From contig MNCI01004801.1 in the NCBI GenBank assembly GCA_015680685.1, forward strand, positions 521,468 through 585,467: a stretch of DNA of 64,000 bases. Reading direction: 5' to 3'. This DNA comes from Gnetum montanum. Lineage: Eukaryota; Streptophyta; Gnetopsida; Gnetales; Gnetaceae. A model generated the notes under the pieces. It was not told the DNA's origin and did not search any database. It was given only the letters and a program-made list of their open reading frames with translations. Made by a program: the position numbers and the translations under genes. This document shows positions 31,690 to 45,009 of the stretch, one piece after another; position 1 is the first letter of the stretch, and each line of letters begins with the position of its first letter.

Positions 31690-33375
31690 GAACTCATGTA
31701 GTTCCTGGTGGGAGGGGCTCCTCCATTGGCGCTTTCCCTTTGTTATGTGCTCCAGGCTTTGAAGCTTGATGGCATTGAAGTATGGCTTGGAGCTTCTCCT
31801 ATTTGGTCTGAGGGTCTTATGCCATCCATGCTAAAGGTCTAACGTTTGACGGAGTCGGCACTTCCCATGGACAGGGTAGTTGTGGGAACATTTGGTTGGC
31901 TTTGACATACCACGCCATGAACACCCATCATTCCTCCTCGTAGGCTCTGGCTTTATCTTTGTATTCATGAAGTTCTATTAGCCATCGAGCCAAATTAGTT
32001 GTGACATCTTTCTATCCCTGGTTGCCAGCTTTTACCACCTCGAGTTCAGAATTTGCAACATCCAATTTCTCCACCAGCTTCTTATGCTCTACAAATTCTG
32101 CTTCGTATTTGATGTGGGTGGTTGCTACCTGCTGCTTGAGCTCTGACCTCAGGTGCCCTGCTGTTAACATGGCAATGTTGGCATATCTGAGGTTTGCCAA
32201 CTCCATGTACTCTGTCAAGTCTTGAATCCGCAGGTCCCGATTCTTAACCTCCTCTTGGTGGGCGAAGGCGTAGGTGTCCAATATGGCCCCCCAATCAATG
32301 TGTTGAGCACTGATATTGTTGATTTGGGCCTTGGCCATATGGATTTCCTTTTCAAGGACCTATTTATACATCCCCACCTAATCGTGGAACTACTCCTTTA
32401 ACTTCTCATGTAGTTTAGCCTCGTTCTGCCACGCGCTTATCTCAATTACTGACTTTTGATGAATAGTGTGTACCTCCTCCATTAAGAGGGTTTGATTTTC
32501 TCTCGCTAAATAGCTTACATCTCAGTTGACCCAAATGAATTGTTTTCATAATTGATAAAAGTGTTCATCAAGAACGTTCTTTTGTTTCTCTACAATGGTC
32601 AACCAAAGGTTGTCTGCAACCAGCTGCTTGTTTTCTTCTTCTAAGGCCTTGAGTGCCTTAAGATGCACATGAGTTTATGCCTGTGCTATGGAGGCATTCC
32701 AAACAACCTTCTCCTTTTCATCTACCACCCTTTTATTCTCTGCTATCAATTTGGTTAGTTGCTCTGTTCTAAACTTTTCTAACTCGTCTGTGGGAACAAA
32801 TTGCAGAGGATACCGCTATGCTGCTTGTAAGGCCACGAGTTGCTCTTGTAGTTTCTACACTTTAGCTTCAGCATGCTCGGCCCTATATTTCAAAGGTTTA
32901 ATACTTTCGAAATGGCTTGAACAAAGAAATCAACAATCACACCACAAATGTTAACCATGGTGCCTTCTTCTTTGTTGTGCCAAAATTGATACATTTCCCC
33001 TAAGTACCAAGCACCACTTTTAGAGAGGGTAGGCCATAATGGAAACCCTTTGAGGTGATCCCTAACGGCCTTCGAAGAAAATTCTATGAAAGGTCCAAAT
33101 TTTAATTCCATGATCACTACAGTGAATATGGACCTTTCATGGATGGTCTGAACATAATCCTAGGTCAGCGTGAGATATCATCCCTGTTCAGACGCTGCAG
33201 CAGCTCCTCCTTTTGCCTGCCTTAATTGTACAGTAGGAGGATCCTCTTCGTGGATACTAAATGATTTTTCCTCCTGCTCTACATGTTGTTCAGCAAGAAC
33301 TTGTCCTTTGCCTCTCCTAGGTCGTTTGATTGCACCTTGAGCAGCACCTTCCTATTGTCCGCATTTTGGGGCCAT
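31690..33375 (-). pseudogene. NA-2 ORF2, with internal deletion
   Basis: The start (MAPKCGQ) is at 33,375, directly after the TTGCAG acceptor motif. A TAG at codon 8 (33,354-33,352) is shared with NA-3. The plant-transposon-type domain begins well (IMELKFGPFIEFSSKAVRDH, WYLGEMYQFWHNKEEGT, ICGVIVDFF, ISKVLNL). At about 32,882-32,896 it jumps straight to the start of the coiled coil (HAEAK..KLQEQLVAL equivalent), losing about 1.1 kb found in NA-1. The coiled-coil part continues in another frame (IQDLTEYMELANLRYANIAM, 32,338-32,012). Confidence 0.7.
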
Positions 33376-35276
33376 CTGCAATCACACGGGGCCAATCATT
33401 AGTAAGGTTCTTTTCAAAGGTAAGTTATACCTTACTGCTTGCCTTAATTAATGATCTTATGTTATCACATGTGATAGTGCCCGAAAGTTTGTAATAATGA
33501 GTCTTGTGACTTAGGTGGCTTCCATTTTATTTTCCCGGTATACCTAGGGGTTAAATGATTTTTAGGCACAATTATTCAAAGTGTTAGTTAATTACCCTAA
33601 TTGATGTCCTTTGGGAGATGATAAATTTCAAAAAATTTAGGCACTTTTCAGCAAGTGTCCCTCCCCCACGACTAAGCTGAACACTCCGGGTTCAAGCAGG
33701 TTCAAACGGAATTAAAATCAGAGTACCAGTAAGCGAGATATCAGTCAAAAAGTAAGGGTCACTCAATTGCAAGTCGCAGAGAAAAATTTCAAAAACTCCC
33801 CCCATGTGAATGATAACATGATGCTAAGTGTTGCGGAGGGTAACCTATTTATAGGTTATGGTGACGCAATATCGCGTACGATACATCGTGTATGCGATAT
33901 CATGTCCCAAGTGACATGAGACACCATGAAAATACCAACATTTTAAACGATTTTCTTGAAATTAACATTGGAAATTGAGGACATTTACTATGATCAAGAT
34001 GTTCTAGGGTAATTTCATTAATTCAAAAGGCATCATTAATAATAATGGTTTGGATTTGATCAATAAAACCTTGGGTGGTAAGAAACAGGGTATGTAATGA
34101 TACATTGGAATGTTGAAATTTAGAGGGATAATAGTAGGGAAAGAACGTTATGAAAAATTATGCTAAGGGTAAGAAATTGTGTGTGTGAGCTATGTTCTAA
34201 GTGAATATCACAAAAAATTACACAAGTGGGTCCTCCCCAAAGCAGGTTCCAACCTATAATGCCCTTGTGTAACCACACTTAAAATGTCCATGGGCACTAA
34301 AAGGGTTAAATGTAATCCCCACTAACTCCACAAAACACACACATGTAATTATCACCGAAATGAGATGAGAATTCTATGAGACACGGGACACGAGCTACAA
34401 TTACACAAACAGTGAGATGAGACAGACTATAGAAAGGGATCATAGAGATTGGGACATGAGGTAACTGACCTAGGGCACAGTGAATCCTGCATGTAAAGAA
34501 TGATTAATGTGTCATTAACCCATCGTTCCAAGATGAAGACCAAGTCTAGTCCTCTAATAAGTGACATCGCATTGTTTCATCCCATGATGAGTAACTATGA
34601 GAGTACCATAACAACAAGGCGTACAATCACTTGGCGTGTTATTCAAGGGAGGAGTGACTTTTGTTTTTATGACACTTTTTTTTTCTTTTTCTCTTTTTTA
34701 TTTTTATTTTTTGCATACTGAATCCATAGAAATCACCAACCTTCAGGCATGGGTGCATGACTTTCCAATGGAACCCCCTAGAACAGCATTTGATTTTTGA
34801 GTGCCCTTTTGATTACTCTTACTCCCATTTTTCATTAGATCTACAAGGATCTTAGTACAACCATGTTGCATGATAACTCCCACAAACGTCACCAAAGAGA
34901 ATCCACAAGTTCCCTTGATGTCACACCCTAATCATTCCCTCTTGGTCCATCCTTCTTCATTATGGATACAATGAACACAAAATTAATTTTAAGTTTTCAA
35001 AAGGTCAAGAATATCACTGTACCCTCGAATAGAACCTCTTATTTGTAGAGTGGATGAGTAGGTGTAATGGGCTGATTGTCCAAATAATTGATCACTTGAG
35101 ACTTAATAACATAGAACACACCTCAACCAATGATCCACATGAATGTTTTATTCATAGACAAGATTACTTACCAAAACCTAAAAAGACCAAAACACAAAAA
35201 GATAAAACAAAAAGTTGAAAAATGAAGAACTGAAAAACAAAAAGTTGTAAAATTAAAGAAAACTGAAAAACATTTA
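33376..35276 (-). other. NA-2 non-coding middle with internal promoter module
   Basis: Equivalent to 6,155-8,140 of NA-1. Holds the acceptor and branch motifs (33,376-33,410), the GGGTAATTA donor candidate (near 33,590), the internal polypurine-like motif (33,661-33,672), a TATA box (minus, 33,845-33,853) and palindromic GATATCG copies (33,863-33,905). No gene otherwise. Confidence 0.6.
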
Positions 35277-37281
35277 TTAATCTTGCTTGTTATTAGAATG
35301 GGGGATATCCCCCTTAACTAATCGATTGAGTATGGCAAGGATTAATAAATGGAAGATGAGGATCCTTGCATGTTGGAAGTATTGGGGCCTAGTCATACTA
35401 ACCCTGTCAGGGTTCACACACTTGATTATAGTGAGCATAGTGGGGCAATTTTTACGACGTGGTTTCCAGATAACGAGTTGACCCACTATGATATTTGAGA
35501 CCATTAGATGATATGCAAGGATTAGGATGATGCCTCCCATGGTTGTGTTCATTGGGTCGTATGGTTTTTGGAGTGTTAGTTGGTGGCCCTGATGAAGTAA
35601 CATGAGGAGTCGGGTTCAAAGGTAAGGGTGCACCATAGTGTAGGACTTGTGCTAAGCTGAAGGATTTAGTGGCCTCATGATTATGTTGTCCCTTCTTACG
35701 ACCATGTTTAAAGAAGGGACGCTTTGAATGTTGAGGAGGTTTCTCACTGCTGTTGGTTGTAGTAGCACAAGTGTTGTTCGTGGGCTGTTGCGGTGGTGCC
35801 GGTACCTTAGGAACAGTTGGTGGCACTGTAGAAGGAGGGAAAGGATGAGAATGTTGAAAACTAGGAGGAGTATAAGATGCACAAGGTGGTGGTTTTGTTG
35901 GAGGTATGGGCTGATAGTATTGTGGAGAATAGTACTGTGTTGAGATAAAGTGCGACAGCCTAGTTGGAGAAACAGGATGTTGAACTAGATAAGCATTTGG
36001 GTCCGGATAACCTGAAGGCTACCTCCAGTCTAATGGTGGTCTCCCCCATGACTGGGATTTTTGCCACTGTGACCGAACACAGTATCTCTGTATGAACTCT
36101 GGATGTAACGTGTTTCCCCAATGCTCATGTAAATGTAACAATATTGGGCATTGGCCCTTGGGGTGATCGTACAAGCATATGTGACATTCATACATAGGAT
36201 TGGCAGTTTAGCACTTATTTTCTTTATCCCTTATTTCCGATTGTCTATTATTTTGTCCTGCTTCTTGGATTGTCAAAACTTTATCTCAAATAAGATTGAT
36301 AAATTCCCCACACTTTTGATACGTCCATTCCAACATCTTATTAATCTTTGCCTCGGCTTCTTCTAACAATTGTTATATTGGCAAAGATGATGTTTCCACC
36401 TTGAGATTGGTTGATTTCTCCTTGTTATGATCATGGACCTTTGTTAAGTTGAAATTTTGGTCCCGTTGATGTTTTTCAACACTCTCCCATCTAGCCAATT
36501 CTCCTTCTTCTTTTGCTACCCTCTTAATAAGCTCATGGACTTTATGGGTTCGTAGTTCATATAGTTGACCTTGGACATACATCCCTAAGGTTTCTCTTGT
36601 TTCATTACATAGCCCATCAATGATATGGTTCATTAGCCTTTCCTCAGAAAACCCATGGCCTAGATAGTTGTTTAACAGTGCATAATATCTTTCTAAGGCC
36701 ATGTCCAAGGGTTCATGTTTTGCTTGTTTCCTTCCTTGGATTTGTTTCCTCAAGGCTGACACTCTTATGTAGGTTTGATATTTTTCGTTAAAGATTTCTA
36801 CCATTGTTGACCAGCGTCATATCGAATTTGGTTGTAACGATCTATACCATACTTTTTCTTGGTCAAAAAGTGTCATAGGGAAGAGCTTAAGTTTTTTCCA
36901 CACATAATCAATGTTATTTCATGTGCAAGCATCGTAGAAGGCTTGTAAATGTTGATGCAGATCTAATTCATAGCCTCTTGAAAATTTTTGAAAGTTGTTT
37001 AAATCGAGCCTGGGTAGACGGATCTCTTTATGATGCCTACGTGAGATCCGAACAGCCTCTTGTATTTGTGTTAGGCTTGTAGTGGCCAGTGGGGGTTCAT
37101 CGTCATCAGGTAAGTTATGCTTTCGTGTGTTGGGATGACGTGGTCTTTGTTCATGTTCATGTTTATAAGAAAACCCCACTTCAGGTTGAGTACTCCAATC
37201 TTCATCGTCATATAGTTCATTGGTTCTCCAATGAACTTCCTCACTAAGTGTGGCATTATTATAATCTTGTAGGAGTGGAAT
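35277..37281 (-). pseudogene. NA-2 gag
   Basis: Same protein as NA-1 gag. Capsid domain (LPRLDLNNFQKF, VWYRSLQPNSI, MALERYYALLNNYLGHGFSE, HIIDGLCNETRETLG) at about 37,020-36,540. Knuckle-like CHICLYDHPKGQC near 36,180. Pro-rich tail 35,980-35,500. The start codon is lost: the codon at 37,281-37,279 reads ATT where NA-1 and NA-3 have ATG. A few stops and a frameshift near 35,460 are present. Many arms are still open, so it is one of the better-kept gags here. Confidence 0.8.
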
Positions 37282-37406
37282 TTTTGTGAAGTTGTGTGTG
37301 AATTTGTATGTGACTTTTTATAGTTACTTCTTATTCCTAAGAGATATATCATTAAGTCCTATACAGCAACCTTGTATGATATAACTAACCTAGATAACTA
37401 GCACCG

Positions 37407-37424
37407 TCCCCGGCAATGGTGCCA
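37407..37424 (-). other. NA-2 primer binding site
   Basis: TGGCACCATTGCCGGGGA on the minus strand, one base inside the LTR. Two transitions from the tRNA-Asp complement. Confidence 0.7.
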
Positions 37425-37425
37425 A

Positions 37426-38253
37426 TGATGAGTGACGAGATACCCCTACACTTAACCATACGAATACAAGCATTTTCAAGCGTGATCCGGTCAAACTCTA
37501 TAGACGGACTAGTTGTGGCACCTAGATCATTAACCTTAGGTCGCAGTTCACTATCTTTTCACCTAGACTAGTATTGTCTTTGTCATGTATGGTTTAGTCC
37601 AGAGTGAGGTGTATGATGTGTTCCTAATCTAACACTGACCCTGAAGGCAATGGAAATTAGTAATTAACTAAGCTAGGAGGAAAAAGGTAAGAGAATCTAA
37701 TCTAGCCTAAGTGCGATGAGCATCCATTCCTTGATTATTTGTACACATCTTGGACTTTGTGCATGACTACCACTGGGATTACCAAGCGCAGATCCTAGGT
37801 ACACTACTGGGTTACCAAGTAGTCACACTTAAATGCTCGTAATCAAGTCGTACTCATTCCACGGTTTAACATGAGATAAGGGTGAGAAAAACTGATTAGG
37901 AATGCAATAAATAACAATTAAATAAATAAATAACAAAGTGAATGCTGCAATGATGAAGTAATCTCGATCTTTATTTCTGGTCATGTGCATGTCCAAGTAC
38001 GTCACACTCGAATAAAGGATGCCATACAATTATAGTCACCGCACTGCGAGCAGACACGGGAAAATAATCTATCTTTGGAGGGATCAGACTGCCAGAGTTT
38101 AGCTACAATCTACTTTATCTTCTGAAATAAGGGAGAGCCACCTCTTATTTATAGAATTGACGACAGGCTGCGATATCGCGTACGTGATATCGCAGGGAAA
38201 GATGCGATATCGTGTACGTGATATCACCGCCCATGCGATGTCATGTCTCATCA
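37426..38253 (-). repeat. NA-2 5' LTR
   Basis: 828 bases, TGATGAG...CTCATCA read on the plus strand. Palindromic GCGATATCGCGTACGTGATATCGC array at about 38,168-38,227, TATA box (minus) at about 38,146-38,155. Confidence 0.87.
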
Positions 38254-38258
38254 CTTCC

Positions 38259-40423
38259 CTACAAGAACATTTGAGATCTTCACATAGCATACACATGCAA
38301 AGACTTTAAGAGGCTCGAGATTTGACACCTTTCTATATAATAATTCATATGAAATCCTTAGAAATATAGAAGATGTAAAGAGTCTATTAAGGATATAGGT
38401 AACCATGTGAACTACCTCATTCTAATAAGAATTAGAAAGGAATGCATGCTTTAACAAACATTTATACATTTTTTGGATTATACCATTCTTCATATTAGCC
38501 ACGTAATTGCTTTGTTGTTTATACCAACATGTAGTTTACTTTATGATATCATTTATAAAAAAAATCATGAAATTTCATATGTATAAATTCACATCCTCTA
38601 TCACTTATTATTGATTTGATATTTAAACCAAGTAATATTCTCCATCAATTTCTTAAAATTTTTAAAGACTCCAAACATTTTATCTTTGAAATGAAAAACC
38701 TAGGTCCATGTGTATTATTAATAACCACCAAAAAATATTTATCTCCTTCATGAGAATTGGTGGTCATTAGACCCACAAAATCTGTGTGAATCAATTCTAA
38801 TGCTTTAGGTTCCTCCTACTTGCATTGAAATGTAGAAGTGCCTTTTATTTTTTCCTTTTTGACATCTATCACAAATCTATTAAAATGCTTCTTAAAACTT
38901 GACTTTAATGACTACTTAAGTTTAATGATCTTAAGAAGGCTAGAGTAGGAGGCATAACCAAACCTCCAATGTCATAATCTTATTATGTGATACTTTGAAG
39001 ACTCTTGACTTAAACATACATGAGTGGAGTGCACAACTTTAAAACACTAGATCTAATTTTCAAACATGGAACCTTTACAACTAAACAATAGCTATTTGAG
39101 ATAAATATAACTTTGTTTCCTTTTTGTAATATTTAACCAACTAAGAAAAGAGAATTAAATAATTGAAAAACATAGAATAGATCATGAACTTGTATGGGAT
39201 GATCATTATCAAGAAAAACTTGATACTTATCAATGCCTTTAATTTTTAATAAATCCCCATCACCTACTTTAATTGATGTAAGATTCCTATCATTCTTAAA
39301 CTTTATAATATATTCTTTATGAGGATTCATGTGATTACTACTTATATGACTAAGTATATATGTACGATTAATTTTATTCATGTAGAAAGTAGAAAAATTA
39401 GTATTGGAGCCATCATCTACTTGATTTTCTTTGTCTTGAACTAATGAAAATTCTCCTCCTTCTTGTGCTTGATTGTTTCCTTCTTGAATGATGAGGTTTT
39501 TGAACCCTAACTTTTGCTAGCACTTGTCCTTCATGTGACCCTTCTTGTTGTAATACTTCCACCATGGAATCGATGAAGATGGTATAAAGGTGTTTCTCTT
39601 TTATTAGAATTTGGATCTTCCACCTTCTCTTCTTCTTCTTGGACCTTTTCTTGTACCTTTAAAATTTGAATGCTACCTCTCTTGAGATGGTTCATTCCTT
39701 TGAAATTTTTCCCTTCTTCTCCCTCTTCTTCCTTGGTTCTACTTCTTAAAGAATTTTGAGCAACATGGGCATTATCTTACCTTGATGATGAAAATTGTAT
39801 CAATTTTTGAAAAGTTCTTGAGCTTGAGACAAATTCATCTAAAGTATAAGTAGAGAGATCTTTGGCTTAGGCTATGGTTCCCATAACATTGAGAAAACAA
39901 TAGTTGACATATAACATAATCATAAAATTTCTTGCCCTTTGTTACATAGAGTAATTATAATTATACTGATACAAATTCCTAAGGCATAATGTGAGCCTTT
40001 TAAGAAAATGCTCAAGGGATTTAACTTTTTATATTTTTAAAATCTATCCTTACTTTTAGCTCTTTAATGTTTCTCTTGGTCTCATTACCCTTAAATTCCT
40101 CTTGAAGAACATCCAAACACTTCTTATAATTATTTTGAGTTATACTTTTAACCCCAATGGCCTCACTATAGCTTGTTTATATTATTATCTTAGCTAATTC
40201 ATCTACCTTAGTGTCTTTTAATAATTTCTTTTTTACTTTCTTATTAAAGCATTGATTTGGAGGAATTACAAACTCATTTTCTACATATAATTAGACCTCA
40301 TTAATTTGTAATAATAACTTAACTAAATGAGACCAATAAGAAAATTCTTGAGACCCATTAAATACAACAAAATATTTAGGAATATCTTTGGTGATCATTT
40401 CTTAAACTTCTTTGCAAGAAATT
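38259..40423 (-). pseudogene. Copia gag, protease and integrase (right piece)
   Basis: Ty1/copia order on the minus strand. Gag from about 40,400 (ending in many stops), with a zinc-knuckle remnant at about 39,515-39,556 (KYYNKKGHMKDKC) whose two Cys before the His are replaced. Protease at 39,420-39,133 (NHMNPHKEYIIKF, LTSIKVGDGDLLKIKG, HDLFYV), with the DSG triplet gone. Integrase from about 39,080 (HTDFVG, VVINNTHG, IISDRGCEFIHMKFHDFF), with the catalytic Glu position changed (VANMKNG). It ends at LEPLKVFACVCYVKISN, which joins the left piece across NA-2. Confidence 0.78.
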
Positions 40424-40439
40424 CTCAACTATGATACCA
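40424..40439 (-). other. Copia primer binding site (initiator tRNA-Met type)
   Basis: TGGTATCATAGTTGAG on the minus strand, two bases after a possible LTR end CTCTTACA (40,442). TGGTATCAGAG is the usual plant copia site. Confidence 0.55.
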
Positions 40440-40441
40440 CT

Positions 40442-43400
40442 TGTAAGAGGTTAGCAACAAAAATAGGTCTCTTTGAGTAGGGTGCAACAAAAATTTCAAC
40501 ATCTTTGAAGGTAATTTTGGCCATCAAAAATTAACCACAAGTGGTAGAGAAGTTATGGCTTGCAACTCAGGAAGTTGTGGTATTTTACCATGAGTTATGG
40601 TAACTGATCATGTGTCATAATCAAGTCATGTTTTTATAACACAAGCCTACCATAGGTCATGCTCTATTAGAAAAAAAAATGACCTTTGAGAAAACCACAA
40701 GCTAATCACAAATTATGGAGAAGTCTTGGTGAATTCTTTGGCCTCCATGGTACCTCTTATAATTAAAATTTGATCTCACAAGTGAATTAGGATTCATGAG
40801 GCTATTAAAACCTTAGAGATCGAGTGAAACATAAGTTATGGTCTCTAATCACAAGTCATGATGTAATTATGATTTCTCACCACTAGTCATTGTAAGGTCA
40901 TGATTTCCTGTAAATATCTCTTTGTTTACCAAGAGTCATTGTAAAGTTATGTTTCTACAGAAAATAGAGAATGATGTAGAAACAAATATTTGAAAGTAAT
41001 CTAAGTAAATATGAGCCTTTAAAGTTGAAAATAAAGGTTAGAAACATCCTACATAATCTCTATTCATGGTGAGGCAAGCTTAAATTAGAAGATAAACATC
41101 AAATGAGCCTTAAATTAACATATGTATGCAAATGTACAAAACCTACAAGAGATGCATAAACTTCTTAAATAATCACTTAATTCACTTCAAATGCTTTTAC
41201 AAACATGGGACAAATGTAATAAAATACCATCAAAAGCTAGAGAATCTTGAAATATATAAGATTGACGTGAAAGAAGTAAAAACTCTTCAACATGAACATG
41301 AAACAAAAAGAGAAATTAGCTTGAATCTACAAATTGGAAGTGAATTCCATAAATTAAAACATAAAACCACTTCTAAATTCTTTAAATTTTTATTAATAAC
41401 ATGAGAAAATATGTAGTTAACTTTAGAACATGCATGCAAGAAACATGTGAGAATGTATGAAATGTGAGAAATTATGAGATAAATTCTTGTGAGAACTTGG
41501 AAGAGGAACCTGTGGAAGGGGATTTACTTCTCAAATTAAAAGAATCATACAATAATAATGCATGAAAAGAAAATGAGTGAAGCTAGGAGAGCTTTCCCAA
41601 GAACACATTGCTTGTATAATAACACTCAAGAATTAAAGAAAGGAAAACCTTGTATTTACTTAAACTCACTATGAAAGGCAAGTTACAAATGAAGTGAATC
41701 ACCCCTACTTATGTTGGTTGCTTTTTTTTTATGATTTTATCTCTTGAAGAATGGCCCACACAGGAAGCCTTTTAAGATCTTTTTTCTTTAAACAAAGACA
41801 CTTATAACTCCTAATACATCAAATTAAATATACCAACATTAAAATAAAGATTGCCAATACTTTCTACTCTACTAAACATCAAAGGAAATGAAGATGATTG
41901 ACTTAGAAAGCATACATTCATACTATTTCTAATAATATTACCATTAATATAATATTCTACCATTAACTCTTGATTGCACTACTAGTGATACTCCCATGAG
42001 ATTTTCAACATTAGATATTTGGAATAATTATAAGGCTAATACTAACTTAATTAGTTATCAGGGATTATCTAGTGTGTTACCTCACCTATCTAGGCCAACT
42101 TTTAGGCATTAAAAATGTACAACTATTATGCTAGTAAATCCTCATGGATATTAATTACCAACTATTGAATTATGTTATGATTTTTATCAACCCTATAGTT
42201 ACCTTACGTCATAGCTTCCACTACCCTTCTAAAATCAATTCTAATAGTAACCACATGAGAATCACAAGTGATGTGGATCAATTATCATGTTGTAACCTTC
42301 ATAATATTGGTCCATTATCTAACTTATCATTTCTATATCAGTTGTCTTACTTTAGATTATATGTTAATAAGACCCGACTGATATTGATTACATGCCACTA
42401 AGATTAATAGCAAGCAAGGAAGGGTTAGATTGACAATAAGAAATAAGTTAGTTTAGCATAAAAAAGATTAATAGAAAGGTAACTCCAAATAGAGTTCAAA
42501 TATAAGAGAAAATTGATGGAATAAAAAATATTTCCCCTACCTTCAAAGATTAATTGAGAGAAAAGCTTCCTCGAGAAATAGCAACTTTAGATTTAGCAAT
42601 TCCCAAGAGATTTGCTACAAAAATCCACAAGCAAGAGAATGGAAGAGAAAAAGAGAATAAAAATTAATAATAAGAGAGCCATTGTTGCCAAGTATTTATT
42701 AGAATAATTCCAAGGTTAGGAAATTCTAAAAATAATAATTTAATAATCTAATTTCTAATAGCATGTTATATATATCCAAAAAAGGATTTAAATGATCAAC
42801 CAAGTTTAAGTCACAAAGAAATTTTTAGAATAAGGTCACATATCAATGTTAATGTTTTGTGATGTTAATCACTAGGTTTGAGATATAATAGAAACAATTT
42901 GATGGCTATTAAGATTAGAATAAACATGCATTATGTGATATAATAAATTCATAGTGTTATATGCATTAGACATAAAAATGTAAATAGAAAAATTAATAGA
43001 GAAAAATAAAGTAACCAACTATCTTTATCACATGATGTATACTAAGCTATACATTGTATTGTGCATTAATGTTTTTGGAGTATACATACCAAGAAGACCA
43101 CGTTCATCACTTATGTAGTTATAATGCAATAATCATGTCCAGTGAACAAACAAACACAACAAATAGTTATTATTAGTTAATAGAATTGATTATACATAAC
43201 TAACTTAAATATAATATTAAATAGCATATATGGGGTTGTGCACCATGATGATGTATACATAAGATCAAAATGTGAGAAAATATAGATACAAACTAACATG
43301 TTAATCTTGCTAGAATATATCAAATCTTCAACATCATCCCTTAGGCTTAACATGAAGTTAAAAAATAATGTTCCTTTACTATATATAACCAAATTCATAG

Positions 43401-43982
43401 CTATAGATGAACAAAGTGTAATAATCACCACATCATGACTAATCTCTAAGAAACTACAAAAATTAGAGATTCATAAATAGAACCAATGGTATGGAGAAAT
43501 GCTCTTAAATTGGAATTCTAAGATAAAATTTCATTTCAAAAGTGAGCACCATAAAACCTAAAAATTATCAATTGAGTCTCTATCTAGTAAAGACAATATA
43601 AAAATTAATGAAATATTTTGGTCAACAATATTTATTTTCTAAATAGATATTGTAACTCATTTCTACTATTATCAAATAGTTCTTAAAATGCAAAGAAAAT
43701 GACCAAAGATCTCATGAGTGATTATCTCCTTCAAAATATATTACAACATAATCAAAGTATAAACCATAGAAAAGAAACATATTCTATCATGGTAAATTTA
43801 TAATTAAATTACTTTACCTTCAAATAAAAGAGGATATGAATACATTTAATACAAATAAGGAGATAAATATGAAATATTAGTTAATAAAGAAGTCTATATT
43901 TCACTCATAAGATTATCAAACATATTTATTGATGATTTCAACTATGAATCCATTGTAGAGTCCTTTACGATAAACTCTTTTT
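40442..43982. other. Copia 5' LTR candidate and AT-rich non-coding DNA
   Basis: The LTR would start at 40,442 on the plus strand (TGTAAGAGG). Its far end is not visible. Beyond it is AT-rich DNA with no recognisable protein; open stretches at 41,126-41,404, 42,144-42,401 and 43,177-43,431 have biased, simple composition and are not called. The last part probably belongs to the unit continued at 52,626. Confidence 0.4.
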
Positions 43983-43987
43983 GAAAC

Positions 43988-44824
43988 TGATGAGTGGCAA
44001 GGTACCCCTACACTCAACCATACGAATACGAGCACTTCACGCACGATCTAGTCGAACTCCGTAGACGGACTAGTTGTGGTATCTAGATAGTTACTCGTAG
44101 ATCGTAGTTCACTGTCTTCCCACCTGAACTAGTATTAGCTTTGTCACATATGGTTTGATCCAGAGTGAGGTGTATGATGTGTTCCTACACTTATGCTACT
44201 CCTGGGTATGATGGGAAATAATATCAACTAAGCTAGGAGAAAGAGGGTGAGAGAGAATCTAAACTAGCCTAAGTGCAATAATCATCCATTTCTTAATCAT
44301 CCGTACACATCTTGGACCTTGTGCACGACTACCACTGGGATTACCAAGCGCATGGCCTAGGTATGCTACTGGGTTACCAAGTAGTCACACTTAAATGCTC
44401 GTGATTAAGTCGTACTCATTCCATGCTACTAGGAGATAAGGGTAGAGAGATATTAACTAAGAAAGCAATAAATAACAATAACAATTAAATAATTAAGCTA
44501 AGTGGATGCTGCAATGATAAAGTAATCTCGATCTTTATTGCTAGTTATGTGCGTGTCCAAGTACGTCACACTCAAATAAGGATATCGTACAATTACAATC
44601 ATCACATTGTGGGCATGCACTGGGAGAAAGGGTTGAGAGGAAAAACTGACAAAAAGTCCCTACCTTAATACTAAAACTAGCCCCTTAACCAAATCTGCCT
44701 ATCTCTTATTTATAGATGAGGAGATAGACCGCGATATCGTGTATTTGATATCGTGTCTAGGATGCGATATCGCGTATGCTATATCATGGGTGCAATATCA
44801 CAACCAACAATTCATGACTCATCA
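43988..44824 (-). repeat. NA-3 3' LTR
   Basis: 837 bases, TGATGAG...CTCATCA on the plus strand. Palindromic array at about 44,731-44,800, TATA box (minus) at about 44,706-44,715. The polypurine tract (minus TGTGGGGGTA) is at 44,825-44,834. Confidence 0.87.
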
Positions 44825-45009
44825 TACCCCCACAACTGAATGAAAACTCCTCATCGAGTTAAAGTGAGAACAAGCTTCATTGATTACACAGTGGATAGGT
44901 ATAGAATTATTGATTGACTAGAATGGATTCATGCCGTAGTGTGGAATTAGAACAAAATTGAGACACAACACGAAGAATGCAAAAGAAAATCCTATAACTA
45001 CAAAATTGG

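Larger units (their letters stand above)
30684..38253 (-). mobile_element. NA-2: complete non-autonomous element of the NA family
   Basis: 7.6 kb, flanked by CTTCC at 30,679-30,683 and 38,254-38,258. LTRs at 30,684-31,528 (3') and 37,426-38,253 (5'). The order in its own direction is LTR, primer site, gag, non-coding middle, internal promoter module, ORF2, polypurine tract, LTR. No pol. It is about 1.1 kb shorter than its relatives because of a deletion in ORF2. It lies inside the integrase gene of a copia element. Confidence 0.88.

Noticed and set aside
40500-40560. Minus-strand MAKITFKDVEIFVAPYSK-like start considered as a gag N-terminus
   Set aside because: It lies on the LTR side of the primer site and stops after about 30 codons; more likely LTR sequence.
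41126-41404. Plus-strand open frame of 92 codons (also 42,144-42,401)
   Set aside because: Isolated, Lys/Asn- or Tyr/Ser-rich frames in AT-rich DNA with no motif or conserved partner.
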